Assembly: GCF_014851395.1 (NCBI RefSeq)
Contig: NW_024041150.1
Span: 6,077,508-6,141,507 of the forward strand
Reading direction: 5' to 3'
DNA: 64,000 bases
Source of the DNA: Micropterus salmoides
Taxonomy: Eukaryota > Chordata > Actinopteri > Centrarchiformes > Centrarchidae
Within the stretch, counting starts at the first letter, position 1; each line of letters starts with the position of its first letter. The notes below the pieces were generated by a model. That model ran no database searches, was not told the origin of the DNA, and was given only the letters and a program-made list of their open reading frames with translations. A program made the position numbers and the translations under genes. Shown piece after piece: positions 1-11,517 of the stretch.

Positions 1-500
1 GCTCCTGTTCTCCTGCCATTCGTCACCTGATGGTTTCGTTTACTCTCTCTGCCCAGAAAACTAGTTTGTCTTTTGTATTCTCCATTACTCTCTCACTGTA
101 TCGCTCACGTGCCTTTTTTGTCTCCTCGGCTCCTGTTCCATATTCTGCACCCCAGACTCCTCAGACCACCTCAGACCACTACTCCTCTTCAGTCAGCGAG
201 CCAGCCTCCCACCATCGTCAGCCACGCTCCCCTTTCCTCTCCAGCCTCGTTGTGTTGCTCATTAAAATACCTTGTTGTCAACAAACTTCAGAGTGTGTGT
301 CTGCTCCTGGGTCCTCTGAAACACAAACTTCACCGTCTGCCCATCTACACCGCTACACAGGTACGTTGTGTTTGCTAACAGGCTGGACTCAAACGCAGGA
401 CTTGTTGTACCGTAAGTCTTTGCTGCAAACCAGGTGATAATGGGAGAATGAATGTGGCGGCAGGGGAATCCAGAGGAGGCGGAGAGAGAGTGGAGGTGAT
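1..500 (+). repeat. Dispersed repeat, inverted partner at 23.1-23.6 kb (LTR-like)
   Basis: This stretch matches, in opposite orientation and with few differences, the segment 23091-23591, and the window start cuts it off. It holds ATTAAA near 260 followed by a GT/TC-rich segment, a layout resembling the R-U5 part of a fish retroelement LTR. The LTR reading is inference, because no termini or target-site duplication can be seen. Open frames here (for example 30-437) recur in the partner copy and resemble no protein I know. Confidence 0.6.
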
Positions 501-2495
501 GGATCTATGTGGCTCAAGGAGCAAGCGAGCCTGGCAGGAAGCATACAGGAGGCAGACGGGCATGTGATGATCCTGCAGCACCAGAGACAGATGTTAGCAG
601 ACAGGTAAAGCACAGACAAGGCACAACAAGCAAAATCCACCAGAGAGCAAACTGCTGACTGAGAGAATCACTAAGGCTGAAAACACATCTGGTGAAGAGT
701 GGATGGAAAACTGCAGTTGATGTACTGCAGGTGAGCAAACTAATGAGAGGCAGGTGAGTGAGGTGAGCAGGACGATTGGTGGATTGTGAACAGGTGTGTG
801 GAGCCAGCAGCCAGGAGACGTGGAGGAAGGAAAGTCACGCCGACAGACACACAGATAACAAACAGGGGAGACAAAACTCTGAACGTGGACAGACTCGACC
901 CAGCATCAAAGTTTATTCATCTAAAGGAGGAAGGCAATAAATCTGCTGAACATTATGTGCAAGAATGTGAATCTCTCCTCTGTAGCCAAACAGTACATGC
1001 AGATGTTCTGTGGGGGTTGGTGAGATGCAGGACTTCCTGGTGACAGAGTGCAAAATGAATGTAGTGAATGAAAGAACAATATGGCGCCCTCTTGAGTCAC
1101 GTAGGTCTGAAGAGACACGTCGCACGTAAGGCAGGACCCTGCTTGACCTCATGTTTGCAGACTGATGAAACTTTCTCCATTGCTGTAAATGAAAATGTTT
1201 CTGTTCAGCCGAGCTTCAGGACCTCGTCCTAAGTGAGCTTTAAGAGTAACTACACCTTCAAGGGAGGGGCCATAGAACAGTGAAATCCAAGCAGACACAT
1301 TCAAGCTTTTTTTAAGCAGCTGCTGTTTTTAACACAATATGACTTTCCTATGAATAAAAACACCTGTATTATCATGTGCCAACTAGACGCTTTGTCAGTG
1401 TGTAGCTCCTCCAGGGGGTGGGGGCATTGACCTCTTGTTGTCAGCAATTCAGGTTTATACATTCATTCAGTCCAGTCCTCTAGCAGACCTGGTTCTGTAT
1501 GTTTTCATTAGGGAAGGGGACGTAGACGAGCTGACGAGCAGTGATTTTAAAAGTGTGTGGGGCTGTAAGGGAGGGACGTGAGGCCTTTGGCCCTCGTTTC
1601 AGTCTCCACAGTCTCTGCCATACTGCTCAGTGTGAATGCCCTCAAAACAGCAAGTGTAAGAAGAGAAGAGATAAGATGAAGTAAGAAGTACGAGAAATAA
1701 AAACACTAATTGAGACACAGTCAAGGAAACTAAACTAAAACTCTAACAATAGATCAGAAAATCTCTCTTCTATGTTTATACTGGTATTTGTGTGAAAGAG
1801 AGGGTGTCACAACAGCCATGGATGCTTCTTTAGCTAGTTAAGCTTTGTTTGGCCCACTAATCAGCAACGCAGTAGTTTGCAGGACTGTGATGATCAGAGA
1901 AAATGAAAAGTTGTTGGTTTTATCTGTGCCGTAATTCATAGTATATCTGAGTCGATGAATTACTTAGACTGAGTATGAAGCTAATTTACTGTAGTGAAAC
2001 TCTGCAGGTGTTGACCTCATTAATAAACACAACGGGCCGTACTTCTCTTCTAAACGTGACTCCAACACATTTCTCAGTCAGGAAGATGAGAATGTCCTGA
2101 AACGTGTTCATTTACTACAGTCTGATGAACAGCGGATCAACCATCGAGTGTACTAAAAAGGAAAACATACAGTTCAAAGTGTGAAAGCTCTGAGATGAAA
2201 GCCTCAAAGTGCTGCAGAGTTTACTAATCTGTCAGTTAACAGATGGTGTCAGTGATCCCCTGCGGCAGCTTCCTGTTTTACTGTCTGCTTCTCAGACTTT
2301 TTACAGACAAAACAAAGTTTCCTCATTCATAAGTCACTTTAGACAAAAGTGTCAATGAATAAATGTGACTGTAAAATATAAGAGATACGTAGAGATACGA
2401 GATAGATTCGTGTTGAACTGGATCAGATACAAGTCTTCTCTACTCCTCAGGCCAACTGGACAATATTTTATACAGTGTGAAATTACTGAAGCTGG
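501..2495. other. No gene recognised
   Basis: About 2 kb of AT-rich DNA with frequent stops in all frames. I see no exon-like open stretch, structural RNA or transposon protein. Confidence 0.5.
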
Positions 2496-2505
2496 TTTAT
2501 AAGAG

Positions 2506-2664
2506 GTGTTCCAGGCACGTCCAGCTGGGAGGCGGCCTCGGGGAAGACCCAGGACTAGGTGGAGAGATTATATCTTCAGCCTCGGGACCCCCCAGTCAGA
2601 GCTGGTTAATGTGGCTCGGGAAAGAGAAGTTTGGGGTCCCCTGCTGGAGCTGCTGCCCCTGTGA
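2506..2664 (+). mobile_element. Rex3-like (RTE clade) LINE, 3' coding end
   Basis: The frame starting at 2506 reads an Arg/Pro-rich stretch (RPAGRRPRGRPRTRWRDYI) followed by VAREREVWGPLLELLP and a stop. I recognise this as the C-terminal end of the reverse-transcriptase polyprotein of Rex3-type LINEs, common in fish. Some 20 bases expected between the two blocks are missing. RTE elements are usually 5'-truncated, and this copy is only the tail. Confidence 0.75.
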
Positions 2665-3164
2665 CCCGACCTACTCTCAAGTCCCTTTGAACAAACATAT
2701 GCTAGTTTTCCATTATTGAGCACAGCCCTGAGAAGTGCAGTTAAAACCTTTTCAAATATGTGGCAGTTTCACACTGCTTTGCTTATCAGCCAAATATTAA
2801 AGCCAGATTTCTTGCTTTTATAAATGTTAATAAGTTGTTGGATTGAGAGTGTGGTCATTACCACAAACACTAATATTTATTTTTCAAAATATTATTGCAA
2901 GGGGAATAATATAGATTAAATAAACAATACATAGTTTCTAGATGTTTACTGAGCACTGGGATTAAAACTACAGCATGAAATCAGTGAGGTGTTTTAGTGT
3001 TTGGACTGCTGCTATATTTTCTCTAAACCACTAGATGTCACTGAGAGTTCAAGCTTCAAATCTTTTCTTAGCCCAAACCAGAGGAAAGCCCAAAAGCTGG
3101 ATAAAACTCTGTCCAGCTCACATTAGTTCTGTTGTCTGGGTCACTGAGTCTGCTTTAGCTATTT

Positions 3165-3262
3165 ACAATTAAAGAATACATTTAGAAATGTTATTCTACC
3201 TTTCTTTATCTGTAACATTGCATTCATTCGGCAGATAATTTTCTCCAAAACCTAGAGCAAGT
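3165..3262 (+). repeat. Short dispersed repeat, second copy near 54.4 kb
   Basis: An ATACATTTAGAAATGTTA start, a CATTNGGCAGAT core and a CAAGTGCGTT end recur at about 54397-54490. The TTTGGCAGA-type core is typical of fish LINE 3' tails, but the family is not assigned. Confidence 0.5.
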
Positions 3263-3454
3263 GCGTTTAAACTCAGCAGCCACACTTTGGCCTTCTTGGA
3301 CTGTGCCGTCCACACTGAAGAGGACAGGATCCTCCACACTGGAGTATACAGGAAACCCCCACACACAGATCAATACTTACTCTCTGACTCTAACCACCCT
3401 CTGGAGCATAAGCATGAGAACCCTGAACCACCAACAAGTGCCTAAGCCCCTGAC

Positions 3455-3860
3455 AAGAAGTAGGAGAAGACATCCTTTATTAATCCTGCAAGGGGAAACT
3501 CAGTGTTGTTTCTGTTATTCTTGTTGTAAAGTGGAACACACAGTCTGAAATACACACACAGGCAACAACACACGGAGAGATGTCAGAGCCAGGGGGCTGT
3601 CACCTAGTAGGGCACCCCGAGCAGTTGGGAGTTCAGGGGCTTGCCCAAGGCCACCTTCAGCAGTGGGCAGAAGGGGGTATTTGTTAACCTATCCTATTCA
3701 GGAGCAGTGGGCTGCCATCCTATGGCACCCAGGGAGCAGTTCAGGGTTCAGGGCCCTGCTCAGGGGGCACCTTTGGCATTGGTTCGTGCTGGACTCGATC
3801 TGGCGAACCACCGCTTTGGATGGATGGACCCCAACATTGTCTTAAATCCAGTGACATAGT
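3455..3860 (+). repeat. Fish dispersed repeat (LINE-tail-like)
   Basis: The segment starts with CTTTATTAATCC and contains two passages of the form GAGCAGTTGGGAGTTCAGGGG followed by a 'gcccaaggccacctt' motif (near 3620-3660 and 3730-3775). The same wording reappears near 52015-52070. This matches a widespread fish interspersed repeat whose family I cannot name with certainty. Open frames here are incidental. Confidence 0.5.
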
Positions 3861-3984
3861 TTGAAATACTGGGGTCCCACAGGGCTGTGGCTTGTAACCA
3901 TCTTCTTCTCCATATAACAAGCAACATCACCGGCAACGGACTGACACATTTTAAGTCGTGTAGTTAAGTAGTAGAAGTAGTAGT

Positions 3985-4500
3985 TAAGTGTGGCCTTGGA
4001 GACCTCCCTGGAACTGAACATCAGTAAGACGAATAGCTGTGTTGCGGGTGGTGCTGGGCACCTGATACCTCAAACCCTCTCTGAACCACTCAGGATGGAG
4101 GGGCAGGTGGTGGAACAGGTCGAGGGCTATAAATACACTGGACACTGAGATCAACCACCACCTGTCCTTCACACAGCAGATGGGGTCAACAGAAAGGCCC
4201 ATTAACGCATGTTCCTCCTGAGAAGGCTGAAAGGTTTTAATGTCAGACAGGAGATTTTAACAACAGTATACTGGTCACTTATTGAATCAGTTTTCAAATC
4301 CAACATTGCATCCTGGTACAACTTCCTCACAGAGAGAAGAAAACTCACTAAATCACTAAACATGCAACACAAATCACGGGCACCACTCTAATTTAACTTT
4401 CAGACCTTTACAGCCACAGAATTAAAAGAACAGCAGACTCCATCAGGATCCTTCAACACTCCTTTCAGCTGCTCAGGTCATTAGTGACCTTTTAGTTTTG
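3985..4500 (+). mobile_element. LINE reverse transcriptase, C-terminal remnant
   Basis: Broken frames read LETSLELNISKTNS, then GQVVEQVEGYKYTG, then MFLLRRLKGFNVRQEI. This is the order found after the YADD catalytic motif in Jockey/L2-type LINE reverse transcriptases. Stops and frameshifts interrupt it. The adjoining RT piece at 4740-4965 belongs earlier in such a protein, so the two are separate insertions or a rearranged copy. Confidence 0.65.
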
Positions 4501-4739
4501 TGTCCTGCAACAACTTCACAGTGGGAATGTAGACTACAACATACTGTATATTCTGTCTCCGTCATCCGAGCAACACACACCAGTACACTGAGACGGCCAT
4601 GGCTAAAGCGAGGAAGACGGGAGCGAGAGCGTCTCCAAGTTTGAGTCACAAAACTTCTCCAGGAGTTGGACAGTGTGTGGCCAGTATCGGTCTTTGACAG
4701 ATACTGATACCACCCGCTGGCTGGAAGTGGACCCATCCA

Positions 4740-4965
4740 GCGTTCAGAGTCTCTTCAAAAAGAGTCCACAGGCCCAGAGGACTGCCAGCTTTTTTGCTGT
4801 GCAGAGGAACCAACACCAACACGGTGTCTTATAATCCAACGGTCTTTAAACACATCCCAGCCTTGTGGGAGAAGTCTGTTATAACACCAGTGCCTAAAAA
4901 GCTCTCTGCTACAGTGAATAATGACTTTCGTCCCATAGCTTTGACTTCTATTGTTTGAGAAACTT
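4740..4965 (+). mobile_element. LINE reverse transcriptase, N-terminal RT fragment
   Basis: The frame near 4845-4960 reads HIPALWEKSVITPVPKK and then NNDFRPIALTSIV. These correspond to the first conserved RT blocks (PVPKK, then NDYRPVALTS) of Jockey/L2-type LINEs. The fragment is interrupted and no catalytic aspartates are present. Confidence 0.65.
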
Positions 4966-5104
4966 GTCCCAGCCCAAGGTGGAAATGGAGCCAGTGTTAA
5001 ACATCTCCCCTTTCTTCAAGTAAGGAAAACTTCACTTGTATTAACAAATTGTGAACTAAACCAAAGACATGGTTACACAATCACTTGAACATAACTGGGC
5101 TCTG

Positions 5105-5810
5105 AAAGCAATTAAAGAAGCTTCTTGACCCCGAGCTTCAGTTTGACTTGTCGACAGCGGTCCAGAAAGGCTACCAGCTTGGCATCATGGTCTTTGCCTG
5201 CCTCTTCCTCGCTGTCTCCACAGCCTACGATGAGGATATCATCAGCTGTAGGCTCCAGTGTGAAGATTTTGGCTTTTGGCAGTTTATAAAGCACATCCTC
5301 CAGTGAGGGCATGATATCATGCATCCTGAGCGCTGGGTGGAGATGATGAGGCTGTAAGCATATGTGCAGCTTTTCTGTTTTTTTGACTGTGACCGTCTTG
5401 CTGATCCAATCTGTGGACTCACTGTGATGTGGCCCTCCGCTTTATATCTGTGGAGCTGAGTCTTCACAGCTTCCTTCATGGCCACTGGGATGTTGTGTGG
5501 TGCACACTGCACCGGCTGAACAGCTGGGTCCAACTCAAAGTGCACCTCCACAGGGTTGGTGAAGACATCATGATATGCTCTGATGACCGTACTTCTGGTG
5601 AGAGGCACGGCAAGGCTGTCATCAGGGGTGGACTGGCCAGTGTGGTCCATTTCAGGCCAAACCGGCCAGGAGTCAAGAGTTTTATTTTTCAGATTCTGTT
5701 TTACTTTATGATCTGCGACTGCGCCGGCCGGCCAGTCCGCTGCAGCGAGCGCTGTCTGTGTGTCTGACTGAAATCTGTTTGGCTCAACAGGGCCGATCAA
5801 AGACCTTTAC
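5105..5810 (-). mobile_element. Ty3/gypsy-type reverse transcriptase remnant
   Basis: On the minus strand the frames read RAYHDVFTNPVEVHFELDP, a passage with HNIPVAMKEAVKTQL and RYKAEGHI, then SLEDVLYKLPKAKIFT, and ADDILIVGCGDSEEE with DRCRQVKLKLGVKKL. This is the order of the N-terminal half of a Ty3/gypsy RT. About 60 residues between the KIFT and ADDI blocks are missing, which removes the first catalytic Asp block, and frames shift between blocks. LTRs, integrase and gag were not seen nearby. Confidence 0.75.
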
Positions 5811-6359
5811 TTTCCATTTGGTGCTAGTTTAATCTCCAAACGTTTCATCGGGGCTGAAGTCAGCGCTGGGTTGTGTGATAGGCTCAATAGAGACGGCAAA
5901 TGTGGAGAAGAGAGTAAAAGAGGAAAATGAAATGCGTGATGCCGAAAGAAAAAGAATTAAGAAGATGTTGGCATAAGAGGCAGCTAAACGTGCCAAATTA
6001 ACCGAGGAATCTCTGTATGTCTTTATGTATATTAGCTGTGGAGGTGATACAGAGGGACAGGGTGATGATGACCCCAGTCATATTGATGAGGAAGGAGAGA
6101 AGGGACAGAAGGAGCAGCAGGAGGAGAAGAAGGTAAATGGAACCAGAGTGTTTTTAGAATTAGAGAATGGATTATTTTAAGTCATATTTATTACTGATGT
6201 CCTTCTTGTGCATATGTAACTGTACAATCAGTAAAAGCAGAGTGTCCAGCACAGCTGAGCCAAGGAGAGGCCTACTCAGAGAGAAAGGAGAGGGATTTGA
6301 TTTTTATTCACACACATACACACTGCTCTATTTTATGGGAATGTATTGTAGTTTTGATT
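5811..6359. other. Unassigned; short coding-like remnant
   Basis: Around 5900-6130 the + strand reads a Lys/Arg/Glu-rich stretch interrupted by stops, then an acidic stretch. It could be the decayed N-terminus of a transposase, but I cannot place it in a family. Confidence 0.25.
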
Positions 6360-6363
6360 ATAT

Positions 6364-7908
6364 TGTTGTGTACCAACAGTGTGGATTTGTGCATTTTATA
6401 TTAAATACATTTGGACTACTCCAAATTCCTCCTCTCTCTCTCTCTGGGAGAAAGAAAGGAGGGGGGTTTGATTATCAACCCTCTACAGACAGCCGAAGCG
6501 ACCCCAAAGGAAGAGGTTGAAGGGTCGCTTTCCCTAAGTGCTGTCTCTGAGCAGCCTGATCGTAAAACTGGCCACCTTTTTACGCGGTGCTTGACTGTTA
6601 AACTGACAAAAGGAACATTGACCAGCGATTAGCGTTTTCCTGAACAGCCTATCAAAACTCTTTGTTTAATCATATCACATCAAAGAGATACTCCTTTTCA
6701 CGCCCAGGTGTGAGAAAATCCAGCCCTGAACTCCTTTGTGTAAACAAGAGCACTGTCTCCCCCAAGACTCAAAGCATGACCTTGTTAATTAAAGTTACTA
6801 GACTAGGTCTCTCCACTACATCTGAGTAGTTATGTTACCATGTTGTTGTTGTTAATTGTTGTTGAAAAGAATCTAAATAAGTTAATTTTGCAGTGTTTTT
6901 ATTTTCAGCAAGGTTAATGACATTCCTTCATTTTATGTGTAACCAAATTTCGCAGTTCCTGAGCAAAGATTGTTTTAGGATTAATCAGAGCTTTCCTCAT
7001 GTAACCCGAGCTCCCCCAAGCGGACAAAATAAGTATTACATGCCATCGTCGGAAATGTCATTAATGTATAAATGTCACTCATTATTTATCATGACCAGTA
7101 ATCTGACAACTGTTTCCCTTATCAAGTGCTTAAAACTAAGAACGGTACACGTTTGAAAACTGAGGTTTGATTGTGGGAAGATATTTGATTACAATACGTG
7201 CAAATAGATTTTCTTTTCCTTTTTATAGACATATTTAAAGTTTAGAAAGCCAGTCCCTTGGGAAACCGGAAACAGCCCTCAGGGACACGAAGGACTGCCC
7301 TCTGGGAACCACGCTCCACTCTTCTCTTGCTCTTTGCCCTCTGCTTGTTCCGGGCTCTTGCGCCCGGCAACGCCCTAAGAGTTCGGCCCGCCGCAACAAA
7401 AGCTTTGTTCGCTTCAAGCTACGCACACAAAGTGCCGCGACATCAGTTTTCCCTCGTTTTCCAGCTATTTACTTGCTTTTTATTTTCCTTTCTTTTGTTT
7501 GTTAAAAGTTATCAGACCGTGAAATTACACTACTTTAATTCAACACACAATAGACTTCCATTCTCAGTGTTTAGCCATTGTTTATTTCTTTGATGTATTT
7601 AACCACATTTTTACATCACCTTAGTTAATAAATTCACTGTAATCAAGGAATTATGTGTATTGCCAAGAGAATTTACCCCTTCCATATGAGATTGACTGAC
7701 TGATTGATTTAAGATAATTGAGCGATTATTAACTAACTGATCACTAGTAAATAATTGTATAATTATTAAAAGCTACCTAGAGGTCCGGAGACTCTGGGTT
7801 AATAACATCTCCGGTGGTGCTTTTATGAATTAATAATTTCTGAATATTAAAATTCATAATTTGGTATTAATTCTCATAAATGTATTACATCAATGTAGAC
7901 ATGCAACA
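6364..7908 (+). mobile_element. Solo LTR of a retrovirus-like element (copy 1)
   Basis: The 1545-bp segment begins TGTTG and ends CAACA (TG...CA ends forming a 5-bp inverted repeat). It is flanked by the 4-bp direct repeat ATAT at 6360-6363 and 7909-7912. It is homologous along most of its length to 43710-45860, which has the same kind of ends (TGTAG...CTACA) and its own 4-bp duplication. An AATAAA signal lies at 7627. A 4-bp duplication fits retrovirus-like or gypsy-like integrases. No internal gag/pol region or second LTR adjoins it, so it is a solo LTR formed by recombination. The open frame at 7258-7593 is incidental. Confidence 0.75.
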
Positions 7909-7912
7909 ATAT

Positions 7913-8457
7913 TTAAGTATTTTAGCCCTCTGACTGACTCAGGCTTGCCTGACCTGGTCTTGTTCAGTGCGGAGCTGCCTTGCTTATACAAACTGAAGAG
8001 GCAGGTGTCATCCTGAAGTTTCTTCAAAGTCTTCATCATAATCTGATTAACTGTATACAACAAAAACACTCATATGTATTAAAATAACTGCAAAAAGTAT
8101 TTATGCTCGCATGAAAGGCCTCTCCGTCTCAAAGTCCCGGGCTGAATTTCAGTCCCAGTACACTTTGAGTAGTACACACTACTCTGAGCTCACCTGGGAT
8201 GGTGAAGTGTAGGAGCCCCATCTCCTCTGATGTGCATTTTTCAGGAATAGAAATAAGTAATAACTGGAAAGAAGAGGAAAACATCAGCAGGTGTGTCAGC
8301 ACTGTGGCCAGTTATTGTGAGCGGCTCACATGCACATTTCCCAGTCAAATAAATGTTGAGGAGTGTGACGGTTCTTTTTCCTGCTGATGTTCTCTATGTG
8401 TTCACTATTTCTGTGATGCATTATTTCCATTTCATGTTTTTCCTTCTTCCTTAACAG
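7913..8457. other. 5' flank of receptor A1
   Basis: No coding potential. From about 8250 the sequence is paralogous to 30480 onwards, upstream of receptor A2, so this is probably promoter or first-intron sequence of the A-type genes. I could not identify a TATA box or transcription start. Confidence 0.4.
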
Positions 8458-8583
8458 AGCAGCTGTAGATCATCATCAGCCTGCTGCTTGTTATCACTTC
8501 CCATATTTGAGGTTTGGATGCAGAGGACAAACATCGGCCACTGGTGTAGGAACTCATTCAGGTGGGTCTCTCAGCTTTTAAAG
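8458..8583 (+). other. Putative non-coding 5' exon of receptor A1
   Basis: A pyrimidine-rich tract and acceptor (CTTCCTTAACAG) precede the segment, and a good donor (AAAG/GTAAGA) follows. The equivalent block upstream of A2 (30677-30805) keeps both signals. B1 and B2 have a related block (23891-24029, 49905-50022) with the same ending, CTTTCAAAG/GTAA. All frames have stops, so it would be 5' UTR joined to the exon at about 11505. If the acceptor is unused, it would be the first exon. This is prediction only. Confidence 0.5.
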
Positions 8584-9729
8584 GTAAGATTACTTGTTTC
8601 TTCTATGTAGAGCGAACAGATAAGTGAACATGCAAACTGTAACAAGCAGACAGCTTTGGACTGTAGGTGGACAGGATACTGAGGTTAAACCAGTATTTTC
8701 AATCTCTTCCCTTAAAACACTTAAAGGTAAAAACATACAACAAAGAAAGTATTTTAAATGAATTAAAATCAGATAAAGAAGGAACGATGAAAATGAGATA
8801 GAGTATAATTATCCTTGCCGTTGTGTTTATTTCATGTTCATTAGTTATGTGCTCCCGGTGAAAAATGACCAGCACATTAGAGTTGAATGTTTTATATCCA
8901 TTATAATAAATATGTCATCACATAATGTTGGCATAGATCTTTTTATCAGTTTAAGTTCTTGTGCACATTACATGTTTTAAACTTCTATTTCCTGTTTATG
9001 GGCTGTAGCCCTCATTGACCTGAGCTCATAAAATACGTTTTTGAGTAATATATAATAATAATAAACTTTATTTATAGCTTATTAAATGTAGCAGTCCTCG
9101 GCATCAATAAACCCACGTAGAGTTCGACCGGTGCGATATCTTTATTATTCCATCACGCACCGTGAAGCCTTAAAACACATCTTCCACTGTACTTGAATTC
9201 ACATTACACATAATCAATTTTTCACAGCACACGTACCTCGCTGTGCTTAACTTCATCTAATCCTCACCATTCCTTTAAACAAGAGGCTCTGTGCTCATTG
9301 ACGATGTCGGTATACTTTGAGCAAGACTGACCAATACTAGCAGCCTTTAGTTCGTCGTTAAAGTAGTGACTTTATGATCTGACACAAACATCTCCTTCAT
9401 TTCCAGGAATGATCATTTCACACCAAAAACTAAAAACCAGGTCTAGAGTGTGGCCATGGTGATGAGTTTGACACTTGTTGTTGAAAGTTAAAAGAATTTG
9501 TGATAATAAATCAGAAATGAGGACATTAGAAGACTCATCAGTGTGTTAAAAATCACCACAAACAACAACTCAGTCACAAAAAGACTGGATATAGATTCAG
9601 GGAGGTCCATCAGAAAGGGGCCGATTTATAAAGGGAACCTTGTTTACAATGCTTACAATGAAATGTCAGAGGCGCCACCCCTGATATTTTTTGCCCCAGG
9701 CAACTGCCCATGTCGCCTAAGCCACGGGC

Positions 9730-10150
9730 CGGCCCTGTCCAATAGGGTTTGATCAGGGCTCTGTGCGGGTCAGTCAAGTTCATCCACACAGAAGTCATCC
9801 AACCATGCCTTTATGGACCTTGCTTTGTGCACTCAGGAACAGAAAAGGGCCTTCCTCAAACTTTCCCCGATAGTTGGAAGCATAGATGTTTTCCAATATG
9901 CAAAAGCTGAGGCTTTAACATTTTTGTTCAGGGGAACTACCCTAGAAAAACAACCCCTTGGCATTATCCCTCCTCCACCAAACAGTCAGGCAGGTTTTGT
10001 TCTCCAGGCATTCGCCAAACCCAGACTCATCCATCAGACTGCCGCACAGAGAAGTGTGATTCGTCACTCCACATTTCCACTGCTCCAGAGTTTGATCTTA
10101 TACACCTGTGGCAATGATTAAGAGGTGTGTCCCAATACTTTTGGTCATAT
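9730..10150 (-). mobile_element. Decayed Tc1/mariner-type element (copy 1)
   Basis: Read on the minus strand, this is a badly eroded transposase 3' half, with traces of a cysteine-histidine block that normally reads QHDCAPVHKA. It ends at about 10147 in GTGTCCCAATACTTTTGG, the terminal sequence of a fish Tc1-like family. The better preserved paralogue at 32180-32790 aligns along its length, so both descend from one insertion that predates the A1/A2 duplication. Confidence 0.6.
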
Positions 10151-10225
10151 CATTTGGGTGCATTTGTAGTGCTTCCTATAACCAACTGTAAATCAGTAAA
10201 AGAGATTAAATCATTTGGCCATCAC

Positions 10226-10275
10226 CAGTTAGGGGTGGTACTGGAGCAGTGGATAAGACACGTGTCTCTGTTCTG
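10226..10275 (+). repeat. Truncated tRNA-derived SINE head
   Basis: GGGGTGGTACTGGAGCAGTG followed by GATAAGACACGTG matches the start of the fuller SINE at 32920-33095, including the A-box region. The rest has been lost here. It occupies the same position relative to the adjoining Tc1 remnant as the A2-side copy. Confidence 0.55.
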
Positions 10276-10370
10276 TTAAAAGTGATGTAGAAATTGGAAA
10301 TTAAGTTTTGGAGTTTATCTTTGTTAAATTATTTAAATTGCTGCTTTGTTTGAAGGACTTTTGTGAAATT

Positions 10371-10520
10371 GCAGTGTCGGGAGTAACGTGTTACAAAAGT
10401 AACGCAATTACAGTAACGTATTGCTGTAACGCAGTAATATAACGGCAGACAAAAACATATCTGTAATATTCTACCCGTTACAATCTCAGTAACGCGCGTT
10501 TTGGTTTTTTAATAATTCAC
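10371..10520 (+). repeat. Fish interspersed repeat with repeated GTAACG motifs
   Basis: A run of AGTAACGYGTTAC, AAAAGTAACGC, CAGTAACG and TAACGCGCGTT motifs is the hallmark of a DNA-transposon terminal region common in fish genomes. A related piece ends near 42775 (GTAACTTGCCCAACAC), at the equivalent place upstream of A2 exon 2. The superfamily is not certain from the sequence. Confidence 0.45.
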
Positions 10521-11352
10521 CGAGAAACATTTTGGCTGCAGAAAAACAAATCCATGAATTAAAGAGTATCTGATCTGATGGTCGAGATTGAAGGCAGGGT
10601 GCAAACTCCTCTTAACAAGACGATGGCTCCCCAGATGGATTATGGGTAAATAGATTTCTACAGGCTGTGTTTGTGCTTCAGTGAATAACTTTCATGATTA
10701 AAGAGGCTGCTGTTTTTTAATGAGGACTCTGCTCGAGTTCTGTCAGTTTTCAGACTTTCAATGACAGCCAAGCTGGGGACAGTGCTTTTCATCGGTTGTG
10801 TACGTTGCAGCTCCTCGCACATGCCCATGTTCTCTCCATAGATTACACACAGGTCTCTGATCCCTGCGCAGCTTTAACTGGTCTGTTATTTACAGGACTC
10901 CCTGCATTACAGCTGTCAGTTCATCCTGACCGATACTGTCTGAGTGTCGGCTGATTCAAATAATATCTGCTGTACCTCGTGCGTAAATGAGGAGACGATT
11001 CATCCTATTTCAACCTTCCCCCCTCTCCCCCGCTATTATTATTCAGAATGTTAATTCGGGGTTGATATGCAACAAATATTTATTCCAACACAACCCTGAA
11101 GATAAAATCTGCAGATCATGTAAACCTCCTGATTCAAACTCAGAGGGGCATCGAGTACAGGAGACAGGCAGGATGTCCTAAACCAAAGAGCATTAACATT
11201 AAACATTAAGTTACTGAAACAGCTGGACGAGGTTCTGTGGCTGCAGTAACGACCTCACATCAGCACGTACAGATATTTGTTCTTCTTTTCTTCTTTGATT
11301 AAATAAAAGTTAAATGTAACAAATGTTGTGGAATGATGATAGAAAGTGAAAT

Positions 11353-11517
11353 ACAGCAGTTTGTGATTTGATATGATTGTGGGTAAACTATAGGTACACT
11401 GTGTTTGTGTGAACTTCACCTCACAGCTTTAGTGATGTCACTGAACAATGTTAGGTAGATATTAAAAACCTGCTCCCTTTAATAACCTGATCTCTCAAAC
11501 AGGTTTCACTCTGAAGA
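11353..11517 (+). other. Conserved block upstream of coding exon 1 (A1)
   Basis: About 150 bp, beginning AGCAGTTTGTGATTTGATAT and ending in the acceptor TCTCTCAAACAG plus the 5' UTR stub before the ATG. It is nearly identical in all four genes (also 24133-24295, 34878-35040, 50118-50282), although the exons that follow differ strongly. The acceptor gives the intron 3' end. The rest may be conserved by recent conversion or by a regulatory role. Confidence 0.5.

Noticed and set aside
5429..5767. 112-codon + strand frame
   Set aside because: Shadow of the Ty3/gypsy RT remnant on the opposite strand.
7258..7593. 111-codon open frame with a hydrophobic stretch
   Set aside because: It lies wholly inside the solo LTR and has no counterpart frame in the second LTR copy.
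9543..10121. Plus-strand open frames of 69 and 102 codons
   Set aside because: They are antisense to the Tc1-like remnant, and the equivalent frames in the paralogous copy at 32176-32743 differ in content, as expected for shadows.
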